Shown here: positions 38,708 through 47,387 of the stretch, in pieces
How the letters are laid out: each line of letters starts with the position of its first letter
Numbering within the stretch: the stretch's first letter is position 1
From: Myxococcota bacterium
GTDB lineage: Bacteria > Myxococcota_A > Polyangia > HGW-17
Length of the DNA stretch: 59,901 nt
Direction of reading: 5' to 3'
Assembly: GCA_018821305.1 (NCBI GenBank)
Contig: JAHJMN010000143.1
Span: forward strand, 1-59,901
The notes under the pieces: model-generated
The model's input: the letters and a program-made list of their open reading frames with translations, nothing else
What the model was told of the DNA's origin: nothing
Databases searched by the model: none
Position numbers and translations under genes: made by a program

Positions 38708-39241
38708 TCACTTAATACTGCAATTTCCACCGCAGCTATAATGAATGATTGACCCGCTCTCCGGGGGTGTTTCCAGAATAAATTCCACCAGTTTATCAAA
38801 GTGACGATCCAGAATCCTGTTCATGAGACAATCGGAACTGAGCCAGACTACGTACTGCCCGGCGCTTATTTTTATCAGATTATTACCCTTATTGTCATTG
38901 GGTTTACACCTTTTTTTATTTGCTGAAAAGTAATGATCATTTGTTGCAAAATCTTTATACTTCACCACATTCAAACTGAACCTGTAAAAATAATTGGACC
39001 CACTGCGAACAATGGGTTTTTTCAGTTTAAAATCCCACCTTTTTGCATACTCAATTCCTTTTTTCTTTTCCTCTTCCGAAATCGGTAATTCCAAATATTT
39101 AAAGTTGTAGTTTTCTCCAGCGTATTTTAAATATTTATCAATACCTTCAACATCAATGTTTTTATTGTATTTTTTTACTTTGATTTTATTATTACACGAA
39201 GTAGCAATTAATAAAATACCCATTATTATAATTTTTTTCAT
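38708..39241 (-). CDS. Small hypothetical lipoprotein
   Basis: The protein has 177 residues with a lipoprotein signal ending at IATSC. The mature part is Lys/Asn-rich and contains two short Cys motifs near the end (SSDCLMNR and YSCGGNCSIK). I do not recognise a family. Its stop codon is 1 bp from that of the convergent M2 peptidase. The AT content looks higher than in neighbouring genes, and the gene may have been acquired separately, but this is only an impression. Confidence 0.6.
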   Translation of the reverse strand: MKKIIIMGILLIATSCNNKIKVKKYNKNIDVEGIDKYLKYAGENYNFKYLELPISEEEKKKGIEYAKRWDFKLKKPIVRSGSNYFYRFSLNVVKYKDFATNDHYFSANKKRCKPNDNKGNNLIKISAGQYVVWLSSDCLMNRILDRHFDKLVEFILETPPESGSIIHYSCGGNCSIK

Positions 39242-39310
39242 GAAGGCCCATCCTGTTATTCAAATTTGTAATTAAAAATCATCAACTCATAAGAAGAGAT
39301 ACTAACTATT

Positions 39311-39332
39311 TAGTATTTCAGGACATTAACTA
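39311..39332 (-). repeat. Half family B element at the rluA stop codon
   Basis: On the minus strand it reads TAGTTAATGTCCTGAAATAC, the left arm of family B with small changes. The matching right arm is absent. The TAG at its end (39330-39332) is the stop codon of the RluA-family gene. Confidence 0.6.
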
Positions 39333-40196
39333 TTTATAATCTTCGTCAGCTTGTTTAAAGTGAAAAAATGACCCTGGAGGTTTTGACTCGATTACAACGG
39401 TTTTCTCCGTCACCGGGTGAGGCAAGCTAAGGTATATCGAATGTAATCTGATTCTTCTTACATATTTGCGCTCTGCACCGTAACGGCGATCACCCACTAT
39501 CGGGCACCCCAAATCCCTCATGTGAACCCTGATTTGATTTTTTCTCCCGGTATGAAGAGTGATTTCGAGAATTGTGTAGTCACCAACAGTTCCCGTAGTG
39601 CGGTACTGCGTCTTCGCAAACTTTGCCCCCTCCTCTTCATTTTTAACACTGTACATTCGCTGAAACTCGTTTTCCAACAGCCAGGAAGAATGAATCCCTT
39701 CGGGTTTTGGGGGTTTTCCTTCCACAATTGCCATGTATCGCTTTTCTGTTTTCTCCCAGTTTTCGCTCAGTTGTTCCATTACTGATTCGGACTTTGCAAA
39801 CAGGAGCACTCCGGAAACTTCTTTATCAAGTCTGTGAACAACATAAACTCGAATGCGACCTTTTGAATTATCCCGGTACCATTCAGTGAAAACTGCGGAA
39901 CAACTTGGGGCGTTGTCGGCACTGGAAGTGTTTATTCCCGGTGGTTTATCAATTGCTACCAGCCAGTCATCCTCATAGAGTATTTTAAAAGGCGCCTCAG
40001 TAGTCCTTTTGGTATATTCAGCAATTTCAATTTCATCCCCCGCTTCAAGGGTGTGGGCATAGTGTGTAATGACCTGACCTCGAAGTCTGATATTTCCACT
40101 TTTAAGGAGTTTTTTTATCCTTGTTGCAGGGGAATCAGGATAAACTTTACTTAAAAATTCCATAAGTGTTGTTCGCTCAGTAACTTCGTGCTTCAA
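39330..40196 (-). CDS. RluA-family RNA pseudouridine synthase
   Basis: The protein has 288 residues. An N-terminal S4 RNA-binding domain (about 10-60: ATRIKKLLKSGNIRLRG) is followed by the RluA catalytic domain with HRLDKEVSGVLLFAKS, catalytic Asp124, and the conserved LHTGRKNQIRVH and LHSIYLSLPHP blocks. It isomerises uridines in rRNA or tRNA; the exact target (RluC/RluD or other) cannot be told from sequence alone. The start is TTG, supported by GGAAAGGA at the right spacing. The stop codon falls in a half family B repeat. Confidence 0.92.
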   Translation of the reverse strand: MKHEVTERTTLMEFLSKVYPDSPATRIKKLLKSGNIRLRGQVITHYAHTLEAGDEIEIAEYTKRTTEAPFKILYEDDWLVAIDKPPGINTSSADNAPSCSAVFTEWYRDNSKGRIRVYVVHRLDKEVSGVLLFAKSESVMEQLSENWEKTEKRYMAIVEGKPPKPEGIHSSWLLENEFQRMYSVKNEEEGAKFAKTQYRTTGTVGDYTILEITLHTGRKNQIRVHMRDLGCPIVGDRRYGAERKYVRRIRLHSIYLSLPHPVTEKTVVIESKPPGSFFHFKQADEDYK

Positions 40197-40498
40197 AATT
40201 CAGTCCTTTCCGGAGTGAAAACAAAATCCGGACTGATAATTTCTTATTACGTTTCGATTATTGTTGCAACTTAGATCGTGTCCGGAAATTCCCTTGGCGA
40301 AGAATTTTATTAAAAATTCAATCCAAATCAGCCGAAAACTCAGTTTTTATTTTTCTGGATAAACACAAGCATGAGCTTGCAGTATACAATCAAAAAAAAA
40401 CGATTGAGAAGCACACCTTTTTTTAGAAATTGTGGAATTAAGATACTTGATAATTTAATTTTAGTTGTTAAAATGCCCCGAGGCGAAAGGAACATGAA
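40197..40498. other. Intergenic region with a decayed family A element
   Basis: The divergent gap between the RluA gene and an outer-membrane protein gene contains a reversed, degenerate family A copy (about 40272-40331: TAGATCGTGTCCGGAAATTC and then AGAATTTTATTAAAAATTC). AGCATGAGCTTGC-type short hairpin sequence lies near 40367. No small gene is supported. Confidence 0.5.
40272..40331 (-). repeat. Family A element, decayed copy A6
   Basis: In reverse orientation it carries the conserved terminus GGACACGATC-TA and the GAATTTTTAATAAAATTC hairpin of copy A2. The other outer arm has decayed (TTTGGATTG instead of GGCCGGATA), so pairing of the outer stem is largely lost. Confidence 0.6.
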
Positions 40499-41746
40499 AT
40501 GAAAAGATTTCTACTATTTTCAATAATTTCAATCTCGTTATTAACATCCGCAGCTCAGGCGGCGGATCCTCCCGCAGACTACCTGGCGGACAAACCCAAA
40601 GCTGCAGCTAAAAAGATTTACGGTTGGGTTCCCTACCTGAAAACTTCCGGCAATATTTCGTTTACAAACAGCCAGGATGTTGTTGGTCAGCCCGATGGTT
40701 CCACCTGGAATATCGGCTACATTCTTTCCGGTGGCCTCAGTTACATGAACAAAAACGGGATAGAGTGGGTAAACACCCTCGGATGGCAACTTAACTATCT
40801 CAAAACGCCACTTATCGAACAGTTTGCCAAATCAATGGACAACTTTGAAATAAACTCCACCTTTTTATATCACCTGCCCAAGGTAAAATGGATGGGGCCT
40901 TACGGTCAGTTCGGACTTAGAACTGCCCTGTTCTCCGGATATATGATTACTGCTACTGATGCCCAGGTGGACTACATCAATACAAAAGGTGAACTCACAA
41001 GGTCTGCAAATTTTCTTGCCCAGGACCGCATCGATCTCACAGATGCTTTTGCCCCGACGATTCTCAAGCAGAGTCTTGGCATGTTCGTAAAACCGCTGGA
41101 TAAAAAGCAACTTAAAGCATACATCCAGCTCGGTGGTGGAGCCTGGGAGATTTTTGGGCGCAATGGTTGGATCCTGGCAGACGATGCCGCAACACCAAAC
41201 CTTGAAGTCAAAGCCCTTGACGATACGATTCAGTTAGGTGCCGAGTTAAACTTCACGCTGGAAGGTGCCTGGAAAAAGGTTTTCACCTACGGTTTTAAAG
41301 CCAATTTTATGATGCCTGTTTACACAAACAGCGACTCTGACCTGTCCGGTCTGGATCTTTTAAATATGGATTTTGAAGTTAAAGCTGGAGTCAAAGTCAG
41401 CAAATATGTTTCCATTGACTACACTTTTAAAGCAGCTAAGTTTCCACTCATTTCTGAAAAATGGCAGCTTATCAACGGTCTTGTGATTTCTTTCAACGCT
41501 GCCCTTATTGAGCCCCCAAAAGAAAAAGCTAAACCCAAAGCCGCAGCGGACTGCAAAAAAATCGAAGCAGAACTTCTGAAGATGAAAACTGCAAAAGAAC
41601 AGGCTGAAAAACAACTGAAAACGGTTCTTGAACGCGAGCGGGAAGAAATGAAAAAACGCCTCGAGGAAAAGAATAAACCAGAGCCAAAGCCGCCGGTAAC
41701 GGATACCCCCGTTTCAAAACCAGAGCCTGGGGCAAAAAACGAATAA
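40499..41746 (+). CDS. DUF3078-like outer-membrane protein with C-terminal coiled coil
   Basis: The protein has 415 residues with a signal peptide ending at AQA-AD. A beta-barrel-like region (about 40-335) with repeated amphipathic strands and aromatic belts (TSGNISFTNSQD, YILSGGLSY, TLGWQLNY) resembles DUF3078-type outer-membrane proteins. The tail (about 345-415) is Lys/Glu-rich, predicted coiled coil, ending in a Pro-rich stretch that could reach the peptidoglycan. GAAAGGAAC precedes the ATG. The family match is only pattern-based. Confidence 0.6.
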   Translation: MKRFLLFSIISISLLTSAAQAADPPADYLADKPKAAAKKIYGWVPYLKTSGNISFTNSQDVVGQPDGSTWNIGYILSGGLSYMNKNGIEWVNTLGWQLNYLKTPLIEQFAKSMDNFEINSTFLYHLPKVKWMGPYGQFGLRTALFSGYMITATDAQVDYINTKGELTRSANFLAQDRIDLTDAFAPTILKQSLGMFVKPLDKKQLKAYIQLGGGAWEIFGRNGWILADDAATPNLEVKALDDTIQLGAELNFTLEGAWKKVFTYGFKANFMMPVYTNSDSDLSGLDLLNMDFEVKAGVKVSKYVSIDYTFKAAKFPLISEKWQLINGLVISFNAALIEPPKEKAKPKAAADCKKIEAELLKMKTAKEQAEKQLKTVLEREREEMKKRLEEKNKPEPKPPVTDTPVSKPEPGAKNE

Positions 41747-41756
41747 AAACTATAAA

Positions 41757-41777
41757 AAACTATTTTGATAATAGTTT
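41757..41777 (+). terminator. Possible stem-loop after the outer-membrane protein gene
   Basis: AAACTATT and AATAGTTT form a perfect 8-bp stem with a 5-nt loop. It lies 10 bp after the stop codon but has no T-tract, so intrinsic termination is doubtful; it may be partial or protective. Confidence 0.25.
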
Positions 41778-41810
41778 CAGAAACATTCTGATAAGAAAGG
41801 TATATTAATT

Positions 41811-42623
41811 ATGGATTTCGAACGATATTGGTCTCTCATTCAGATACATGGAGTCGACTTTGCAATTCGAATTGTGAGTGCACTGGTTATCTACTTTGCA
41901 GGAAAAATTGCCCTGCGAATTGTAGTCTCCATGCTTCAAAAATTCCTTACGCACCGGAAAATTGATGCTACTATTTCCCGCTTTCTTGAAAATGCAGTTA
42001 AAACCGTATTCAATATTTTCATTTTTCTTGCGGTCCTTGCCCGCCTCGGCATCCAGACCACTTCTTTCATTGCGATCTTAGGTGCCGCATCCCTGGCTGT
42101 TGGTCTTGCTCTCCAGGGCGCTCTTTCAAACTTCTCCAGCGGCATCTTAATTATGCTTTTCCGTCCGTTCAAAGTTGGTGATGTAATTGAAACAAGTGGA
42201 TCCACCGGTGGTGTTGAAACCATTGGTCTTTTAACCACCGAACTTTTAACACCTGACAAACGTCAGATCATAATCCCCAACAGCAAGGTTATGTCTGATA
42301 AAATTATTAATTATTCAGCCATGGAAACCCGACGGGTGGATCTTAAAATTGGCGTTTCCTATTCCGATGATTTGAAAAAAGCTAAAGATGTCATCACTGC
42401 AGTGGTTAAAAAGAATAAGTTTGTTCTGGAAGAACCCGCCCCTGCAGTTTTCGTAGCTGAGCTCGCTGATTCCAGTGTTAATTTAGCCGTCAGACCCTGG
42501 GTAAAAACTCCGGATTACTGGGACTGCATGGGAACTCTGGTTGAAGAAATCAAACTTGCCCTTGATGAAAACGGAATTTCAATTCCCTTCCCGCAGACTG
42601 ACGTCCATCTTTTTCAAAAATAA
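41811..42623 (+). CDS. MscS-family mechanosensitive channel
   Basis: The protein has 270 residues, small-conductance MscS length. Three hydrophobic segments (about 18-45, 60-80, 84-125) are followed by the pore-lining TM3 motif GLALQGALSNFSSGI, then FRPFKVGDVIE and the C-terminal beta/alpha domain (IIPNSKVMSDKIINYSA). It releases solutes on membrane tension. AAGAAAGG precedes the ATG. It sits between outer-membrane and lipoprotein genes with gaps of 64 and 188 bp. Confidence 0.95.
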   Translation: MDFERYWSLIQIHGVDFAIRIVSALVIYFAGKIALRIVVSMLQKFLTHRKIDATISRFLENAVKTVFNIFIFLAVLARLGIQTTSFIAILGAASLAVGLALQGALSNFSSGILIMLFRPFKVGDVIETSGSTGGVETIGLLTTELLTPDKRQIIIPNSKVMSDKIINYSAMETRRVDLKIGVSYSDDLKKAKDVITAVVKKNKFVLEEPAPAVFVAELADSSVNLAVRPWVKTPDYWDCMGTLVEEIKLALDENGISIPFPQTDVHLFQK

Positions 42624-42811
42624 AATCCCCCCTATTTATCTGTTATAACAATACAATTTAAAAGTAGTGAATTTTATTTTACACTACTCCGATTATTGTC
42701 AGCTTTTCAAACTACAATTACGGGAATATATAATGTATATCCTGTTTTTTTCCAAATTGTTCAGGATAGTTTGACTATAACTATAAGGACGTTATTTAAA
42801 AAGGGTGCACC

Positions 42812-43900
42812 ATGAAAAAAATCTTTTTATTCCTGCCGGCCATGGTTCTGATAATTGCAGCATGCACATCCCCACCCAAGTCAACAACTATCTGGAGAGT
42901 TGGCTCCCTTGCAAATCATGGTAACCGGATTGCCCTTCTACCTCTGGATGTAAGAGTTCACACACAGGGCGTAGATAAAGGTAAGAAAAATAAAATCTGG
43001 GAAAAAAGCATGAACAACGGCTACGCTTTAATGAAAGCCCTGCCGTCACTTCTGGAAAGCAGACACTTCTCGGTAACTCACCAACTTATGTGGTCGGGAA
43101 TTGGCGTTGACGAGAAAGGTCTTGAAACTCCAATGCTTTCCGATGCTCAAATGGCCCGTATTTTTCTCTCAATGTCCGGTTTTGCGGGAAGCATTAAAAA
43201 CGGCCCCCTCAAACACTCCGCTGTTCCTGATGTTTTTCGGACCCTTTCCTCTTCATCTGATCTTACATTATACAGCGCCCAATGGACTAACTACAAACAC
43301 ACTGTTGATGGTGGGAAAGTATTCCTCAAGACCCTTGGTATAATACTTGTTGTTGTAGTGGTAGCAGTGATCGTAGTGGCCCTCGTTGCTGCTTCCGGAA
43401 AAGGCGGTGGCGGTGGAAAAGGCGGTATTTTCAGTGGAATGGGACGACTTTTCGGCGCAGGAGCAAAGGGAGCAGCCAGAGCAACCGGAACCGTTGCCAA
43501 GGCCGTTGCCAGAACCGCAGGCAGGGCTGCAATCCAAACTGCACGAGTCGCTGCCAGAGTAACTTTCCGTGTAATGATTGAAAACGGCCCCATCGTAGTT
43601 GACATTCCCGAAGGAAATCTTGAACCCGTGTACGCACAATCAGAACTTCCCGCAGAAGAACCCGAAACATGCAATCGATACCTTGGTGTATATCACGGCA
43701 TCAGCCCTTTAAGACCAGTATTCGCAAAGTACGGAATGTTTTACGCTTTTGCCCTTGTGGAGAATAAAACAGGGAGAATAGTCTGGGATGCCCGTATATT
43801 CATCCCTCAGGGAGCAGATACGAAAGGACTTGATCAGAAACTCAAAGCCGTTTTTGCTTCACTTCCATCTTATCGAATGGCTGCACCTGCTTTACAATAG
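42812..43900 (+). CDS. Lipoprotein with internal hydrophobic segment and glycine/alanine-rich zipper
   Basis: The protein has 362 residues. The lipobox is LIIAAC (Cys18). The N-terminal part (about 24-170) is soluble alpha/beta. Residues about 173-194 are a very hydrophobic Val/Ile run, followed by a Gly/Ala-rich stretch (196-250: GKGGIFSGMGRLFGAGAKG and repeated AKAVARTAGRAA-like helices) and then a C-terminal domain (about 250-350). I do not recognise the family. A lipid anchor plus internal transmembrane-like and glycine-zipper segments suggests membrane insertion or oligomerisation. A small Pro-rich lipoprotein gene follows 22 bp later. Confidence 0.7.
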   Translation: MKKIFLFLPAMVLIIAACTSPPKSTTIWRVGSLANHGNRIALLPLDVRVHTQGVDKGKKNKIWEKSMNNGYALMKALPSLLESRHFSVTHQLMWSGIGVDEKGLETPMLSDAQMARIFLSMSGFAGSIKNGPLKHSAVPDVFRTLSSSSDLTLYSAQWTNYKHTVDGGKVFLKTLGIILVVVVVAVIVVALVAASGKGGGGGKGGIFSGMGRLFGAGAKGAARATGTVAKAVARTAGRAAIQTARVAARVTFRVMIENGPIVVDIPEGNLEPVYAQSELPAEEPETCNRYLGVYHGISPLRPVFAKYGMFYAFALVENKTGRIVWDARIFIPQGADTKGLDQKLKAVFASLPSYRMAAPALQ

Positions 43901-43922
43901 TTTTTTCAAGAGGATTACCATC

Positions 43923-44291
43923 ATGGATGTTCGCAACAAATTGGTTTTACTTAATCAGGTTAACTCCACACCTATAGAAAAGCCTTCAAAACTGCCATTA
44001 TGGGCAGTATCTATTATTTTAGGAGCCGGGATATCATTTACAGCTTGTAATTCAAGCAAAGACCAGGATCAGACGCCGCCTGTTAAAACGCCGGATGACC
44101 GCAGTGCAATGAAAGCCGCTCCAGTGCCCGACTCAGATATGAAGTCGCCGCCCGTTCCCATGTACGGGGCCCCGATAATGAAAACAGTACAACCAGACCC
44201 GACCCCTCCGGAATATACGGAATACGGTGTTCCGCCTCCGCAAATGGTAGCCCCCAGACCAGCTCCCGTTCCCCTTTACGATGTTCCATAG
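43923..44291 (+). CDS. Small proline-rich membrane or lipid-anchored protein
   Basis: The protein has 122 residues from the ATG at 43923, supported by AGAGGA upstream (an earlier in-frame start at 43788 lies inside the preceding gene and lacks support). An N-terminal basic segment is followed by a hydrophobic stretch with GAGISFTAC, which resembles a delayed lipobox, then a Pro-rich, disordered tail (about 50-122) with repeats such as PVPMYGAP and EYGVPPP. The function is unknown; it is probably an envelope protein co-expressed with the preceding lipoprotein. Its TAG stop (44289-44291) is formed by the left end of family C copy C5. Confidence 0.65.
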   Translation: MDVRNKLVLLNQVNSTPIEKPSKLPLWAVSIILGAGISFTACNSSKDQDQTPPVKTPDDRSAMKAAPVPDSDMKSPPVPMYGAPIMKTVQPDPTPPEYTEYGVPPPQMVAPRPAPVPLYDVP

Positions 44292-44566
44292 ACCAACTTC
44301 GGGGTAAAATGATCGAAATCTAAAAAGTGAATACTTGCTTCCAGTCTTTGTAATTTTCCATTGATATTGAATGGTTACTCCCTGATCCTGTTTCCTGACT
44401 ACCTGACTACTTGTCTACCTGTTAAAAAATCAGGTAAACAGGAAATCAGTAGCAGGAACAGGACAATCAGGTTGGCAATTTCGCGCAACCGAAAACTATA
44501 AATGAGATTTTTCCTGAAGAATTTCTTTAAATTAAATTACTATCGCATTACTCTGAAAGCTGTCTA
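44289..44566 (-). repeat. Family C element, full-length copy C5
   Basis: It starts TAGACCAACTTCGGGGTAA and ends TTACTCTGAAAGCTGTCTA, matching the family termini. It contains the CCTG/CAGG stem (CTACCTG against CAGGTAAACAGG and so on). At 278 bp it is complete. Its first three bases are the stop codon of the upstream small protein gene, and it also separates that gene from the convergent ftsZ. It fills most of the gap 44292-44586. Confidence 0.8.
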
Positions 44567-44586
44567 CCTTCGATTAAAAGATGTGA

Positions 44587-45840
44587 TCAGGGCTGGGGTG
44601 ATACGGGAGGAAGTGAGTGCTGCGTATTGAGTTTTCGAAGATATGCCGGTTTATTCATTTCACTGTCAAGAGGCGTGGCAGGTTTCTGATCCATTGAAAG
44701 ATTTGGCAGTTCCTGACTCCTGGCTCGCATTACGGGCATTTCGCCGGATGGAGTTTTGCGTACTTCCATCTGATCCGTTACTTTATAATTCATCTGCATC
44801 TGGGATACTTTACGTGAAATTCCATGTGATGAATCAAATACTTCGTTTCCAGCAGGTCTCGCGTCCACAATGGCTCCATTCTCAAATTCGAAACCTGTGG
44901 CAATAATTGTAACACGGACTTCATTTTCAAGACTGTCGTCGAACACAGTACCCCAGATTACGTTGGCATCTTCATTTGCCATATCTTCAATAAGCATTGC
45001 TGCTTCATTGATCTCAGCAAGAGGCAGTCTGGAATTGCACGTAATATTAACTAAAACGCCTGTAGCGCCTTCAATGGAAACATCTTCAAGTAAAGGACTT
45101 GAAATTGCATTTTTAACAGCTTCCACCGCTGCCCGATCGCCTTTGTGGGTACCAATTCCCATTAGTGCGCGGCCTTTATCATGCATGACTGTTCTGACAT
45201 CCATAAAGTCTACATTAACATAACCGGAATTGACGATCAGATCCGTAATGCCCTTGGAAGCATTCAGGAGAACCTGATCCGCCCGGCAAAAGGCATCTTG
45301 AATACTGATATTCTGACTGAGAGACAGAAGTTTGTCGTTCGGGATGATAATAAGAGCATCAACTTCGTTCTGAAGCATCGAAATGCCTTCTTCAGCTTGT
45401 CTCATGCGTCGGCGACCTTCAAAACGGAATGGTTTGGTCACAACACCAACGGTGAGAGCTCCTGAATCTCTTGCTATTCTTGCAATTACAGGCGCTGCCC
45501 CGGTTCCTGTACCACCACCCATGCCCGCAGCGATAAAGATCATGTCTGAACCCTTGAGGGACTGTCTGAGAGCATCTTCGCTCTCTTCAGCGGCCACTTT
45601 ACCCTTTTCAGGATTAGCACCAGCACCAAGACCACTTGTTGCTTTTTCGCCAATCTGGATTTTTACGGAAGCAGGATTGCGATCCAGAGCCTGTCTGTCG
45701 GTGTTTGCGACAATGAAATCTACTCCTGAAAGAGCATTTTCAACCATGTTTTTCACGGCATTTCCACCGGCTCCACCAACACCGATGATTTTAATTCTGG
45801 CTTCTCCGTTCCTGTTGTTCTCATCCATAGTAAAGGGCAT
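44587..45840 (-). CDS. ftsZ: Cell division protein FtsZ
   Basis: The protein has 417 residues from ATGCCC at 45840, preceded by GGAGG at 5 bases; the frame is open 16 codons further but without a ribosome-binding site. The tubulin signature GGGTGTG (AAGMGGGTGTGAAPVIA), the N-terminal GVGGAGGNAV and the T7 loop (NVDFMDVRTVM) are intact. A variable linker leads to the C-terminal peptide MNKPAYLRK, which should bind FtsA, with a further LNTQ.. tail. It is the last gene of the dcw string, 89 bp after ftsA. Confidence 0.97.
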   Translation of the reverse strand: MPFTMDENNRNGEARIKIIGVGGAGGNAVKNMVENALSGVDFIVANTDRQALDRNPASVKIQIGEKATSGLGAGANPEKGKVAAEESEDALRQSLKGSDMIFIAAGMGGGTGTGAAPVIARIARDSGALTVGVVTKPFRFEGRRRMRQAEEGISMLQNEVDALIIIPNDKLLSLSQNISIQDAFCRADQVLLNASKGITDLIVNSGYVNVDFMDVRTVMHDKGRALMGIGTHKGDRAAVEAVKNAISSPLLEDVSIEGATGVLVNITCNSRLPLAEINEAAMLIEDMANEDANVIWGTVFDDSLENEVRVTIIATGFEFENGAIVDARPAGNEVFDSSHGISRKVSQMQMNYKVTDQMEVRKTPSGEMPVMRARSQELPNLSMDQKPATPLDSEMNKPAYLRKLNTQHSLPPVSPQP

Positions 45841-45929
45841 CGCATCCTCCATATCAAATCGCCCATGAGGGCGTGAAAATCTGTTCAAATTTCAATCGGG
45901 CAAAAGCAATACTTATCCCGAAAATAAGA

Positions 45930-47210
45930 TCAGTCAAAAAAACTCTCGAACCATGAAGCCACTTTATTGAAAACATTGGCTTTTTCTTTTACTTTATTTT
46001 CCGAATCAATGATGGTTCTTGCCTGAAAATCACTTCCCTGAGCACAGTGCATGAGGGTTCCGACACTTGAGGCAAACTGCGGTGCTCTGGCCATGTCAAA
46101 CATACCCTGAGGTATAGTTGGTATTCCAGCCTCTACCTTCATTTCCAGTATATTTTCAAGGTATTCCTTCAAACCACGCAAATTTGATGTTCCCCCCGTG
46201 AGAAATACTGTCATGGGATGATCAAGTTCGCAGCCCGCTTCATGAAGAGGCTCTAAAAGCCTTACAAGTATATCTCTCACTGCTGTTTCAATAATTCCAG
46301 AAACATCATACCAGGAAATATTACCCATTCCAAGTCCGCTCAACTGTTCGATGGTTTCGTGGCCATTTTCCAGTAGAAATGGAGCAGCATAGCCAAAGTG
46401 CTGTTTAATCATTTCCGCTTCAGACTGGATACAGCGTAGCTGTGACGCTATATGGTTTGTTATATAGTTTCCACCAATGGGGATGACATCACAGTACTCA
46501 AGCATTCCATTTCGATAAACAGTTATATCAGTACTTCCTGCGCCAATATCAATTATTGCGCAACCCAGAATCAGGTGTCTTTGCAGTGCAACACTGAGAT
46601 GTGTGGCATAGGGGGAGAAAATTATTCCACTGATGGAAACGCCTGCCAGATTACAAGCTCTCTGAATATCATCAATAATTGAAGTGGGAACTGTCAAAAT
46701 TCTCGCTTCAATATCCATGCGTACACCCTTCATTCCTACGGGCTTTGCAACGGGGGTTCCGTCCACTAAGAACCGACCGGGAATAACATGGACTATACTT
46801 TCGTTTGGATTAAGCGGTAAAGCCCTTGCAGCGCAACTGAGTCGTTCAAGAGTTCTCTGAGTAATAATATTACCAGGCTCATCAACTGCAACCATAGCGT
46901 TATTGGAGTGTATCTGAAAATCTCTGTCTTTAAGGCCAACAAAGACCTCTTCAACTTCAAAACCAAGGATACTGCGTGCGTCACTTATGAGGTCCCGCAT
47001 AATCCTTGATACTTCCTCAACATTTACTATCCGGCCGGCGTTAACACCGCTGGTATTGTAGTGTATCAGTCCAGACAGTGAGACAAACTGACCTGAAGCA
47101 ACGCTTCCAACACTGAGGCTGATTTTGTTTGAGCCAATATCAATAGCTGCTACCAGTTGTTCGATATCCTGTAAGTTTGAATCCATAATCACTTCCCGGT
47201 TATTTCCCAT
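45930..47210 (-). CDS. ftsA: Cell division protein FtsA
   Basis: The protein has 426 residues, actin-like. Visible are the ATP-binding AAIDIGSNKI and AIIDIGAGSTDITVY motifs, the 1C-domain region, VFLTGGTSNLRG and a C-terminal amphipathic helix (NKVASWFESFFD) for membrane attachment. GGAG 7 bases upstream supports the ATG at 47210; a second Met nine codons in has a weaker site. It anchors FtsZ to the membrane. A 177-bp gap separates it from ftsQ and may contain its own promoter. Confidence 0.95.
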   Translation of the reverse strand: MGNNREVIMDSNLQDIEQLVAAIDIGSNKISLSVGSVASGQFVSLSGLIHYNTSGVNAGRIVNVEEVSRIMRDLISDARSILGFEVEEVFVGLKDRDFQIHSNNAMVAVDEPGNIITQRTLERLSCAARALPLNPNESIVHVIPGRFLVDGTPVAKPVGMKGVRMDIEARILTVPTSIIDDIQRACNLAGVSISGIIFSPYATHLSVALQRHLILGCAIIDIGAGSTDITVYRNGMLEYCDVIPIGGNYITNHIASQLRCIQSEAEMIKQHFGYAAPFLLENGHETIEQLSGLGMGNISWYDVSGIIETAVRDILVRLLEPLHEAGCELDHPMTVFLTGGTSNLRGLKEYLENILEMKVEAGIPTIPQGMFDMARAPQFASSVGTLMHCAQGSDFQARTIIDSENKVKEKANVFNKVASWFESFFD

Positions 47211-47305
47211 GAGTGGCTCCGGAACCGATTTTCAAATGCCTGAGATGTGCCGTTTGAAAACAGCCTTCTCATTTCGAAACAAATATGTTTTGAAACTTGT
47301 AGGTT

Positions 47306-47318
47306 GAAACCGGTCTGG
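47306..47318 (+). promoter_or_regulatory. GAAACCGGTCTGG motif in the ftsQ-ftsA gap
   Basis: It matches the core of the motif found upstream of cheD and queG (GAAAxCGGTCTGG), but here it is in the opposite orientation relative to the gene (ftsA is on the minus strand). It may be a partial element end rather than a control site. Confidence 0.3.
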
Positions 47319-47387
47319 AAAATTTCCAACGGAAAAAATTTTTATCAGAGAAGTTTCAAATCCGCCATTTTTGGGAACTTAGGATAT

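Noticed and set aside
43268-43674. Minus-strand frames in the Gly/Ala-rich part of the lipoprotein gene
   Set aside because: They arise from biased codons of the Gly/Ala stretch on the other strand; no ribosome-binding site or family match.
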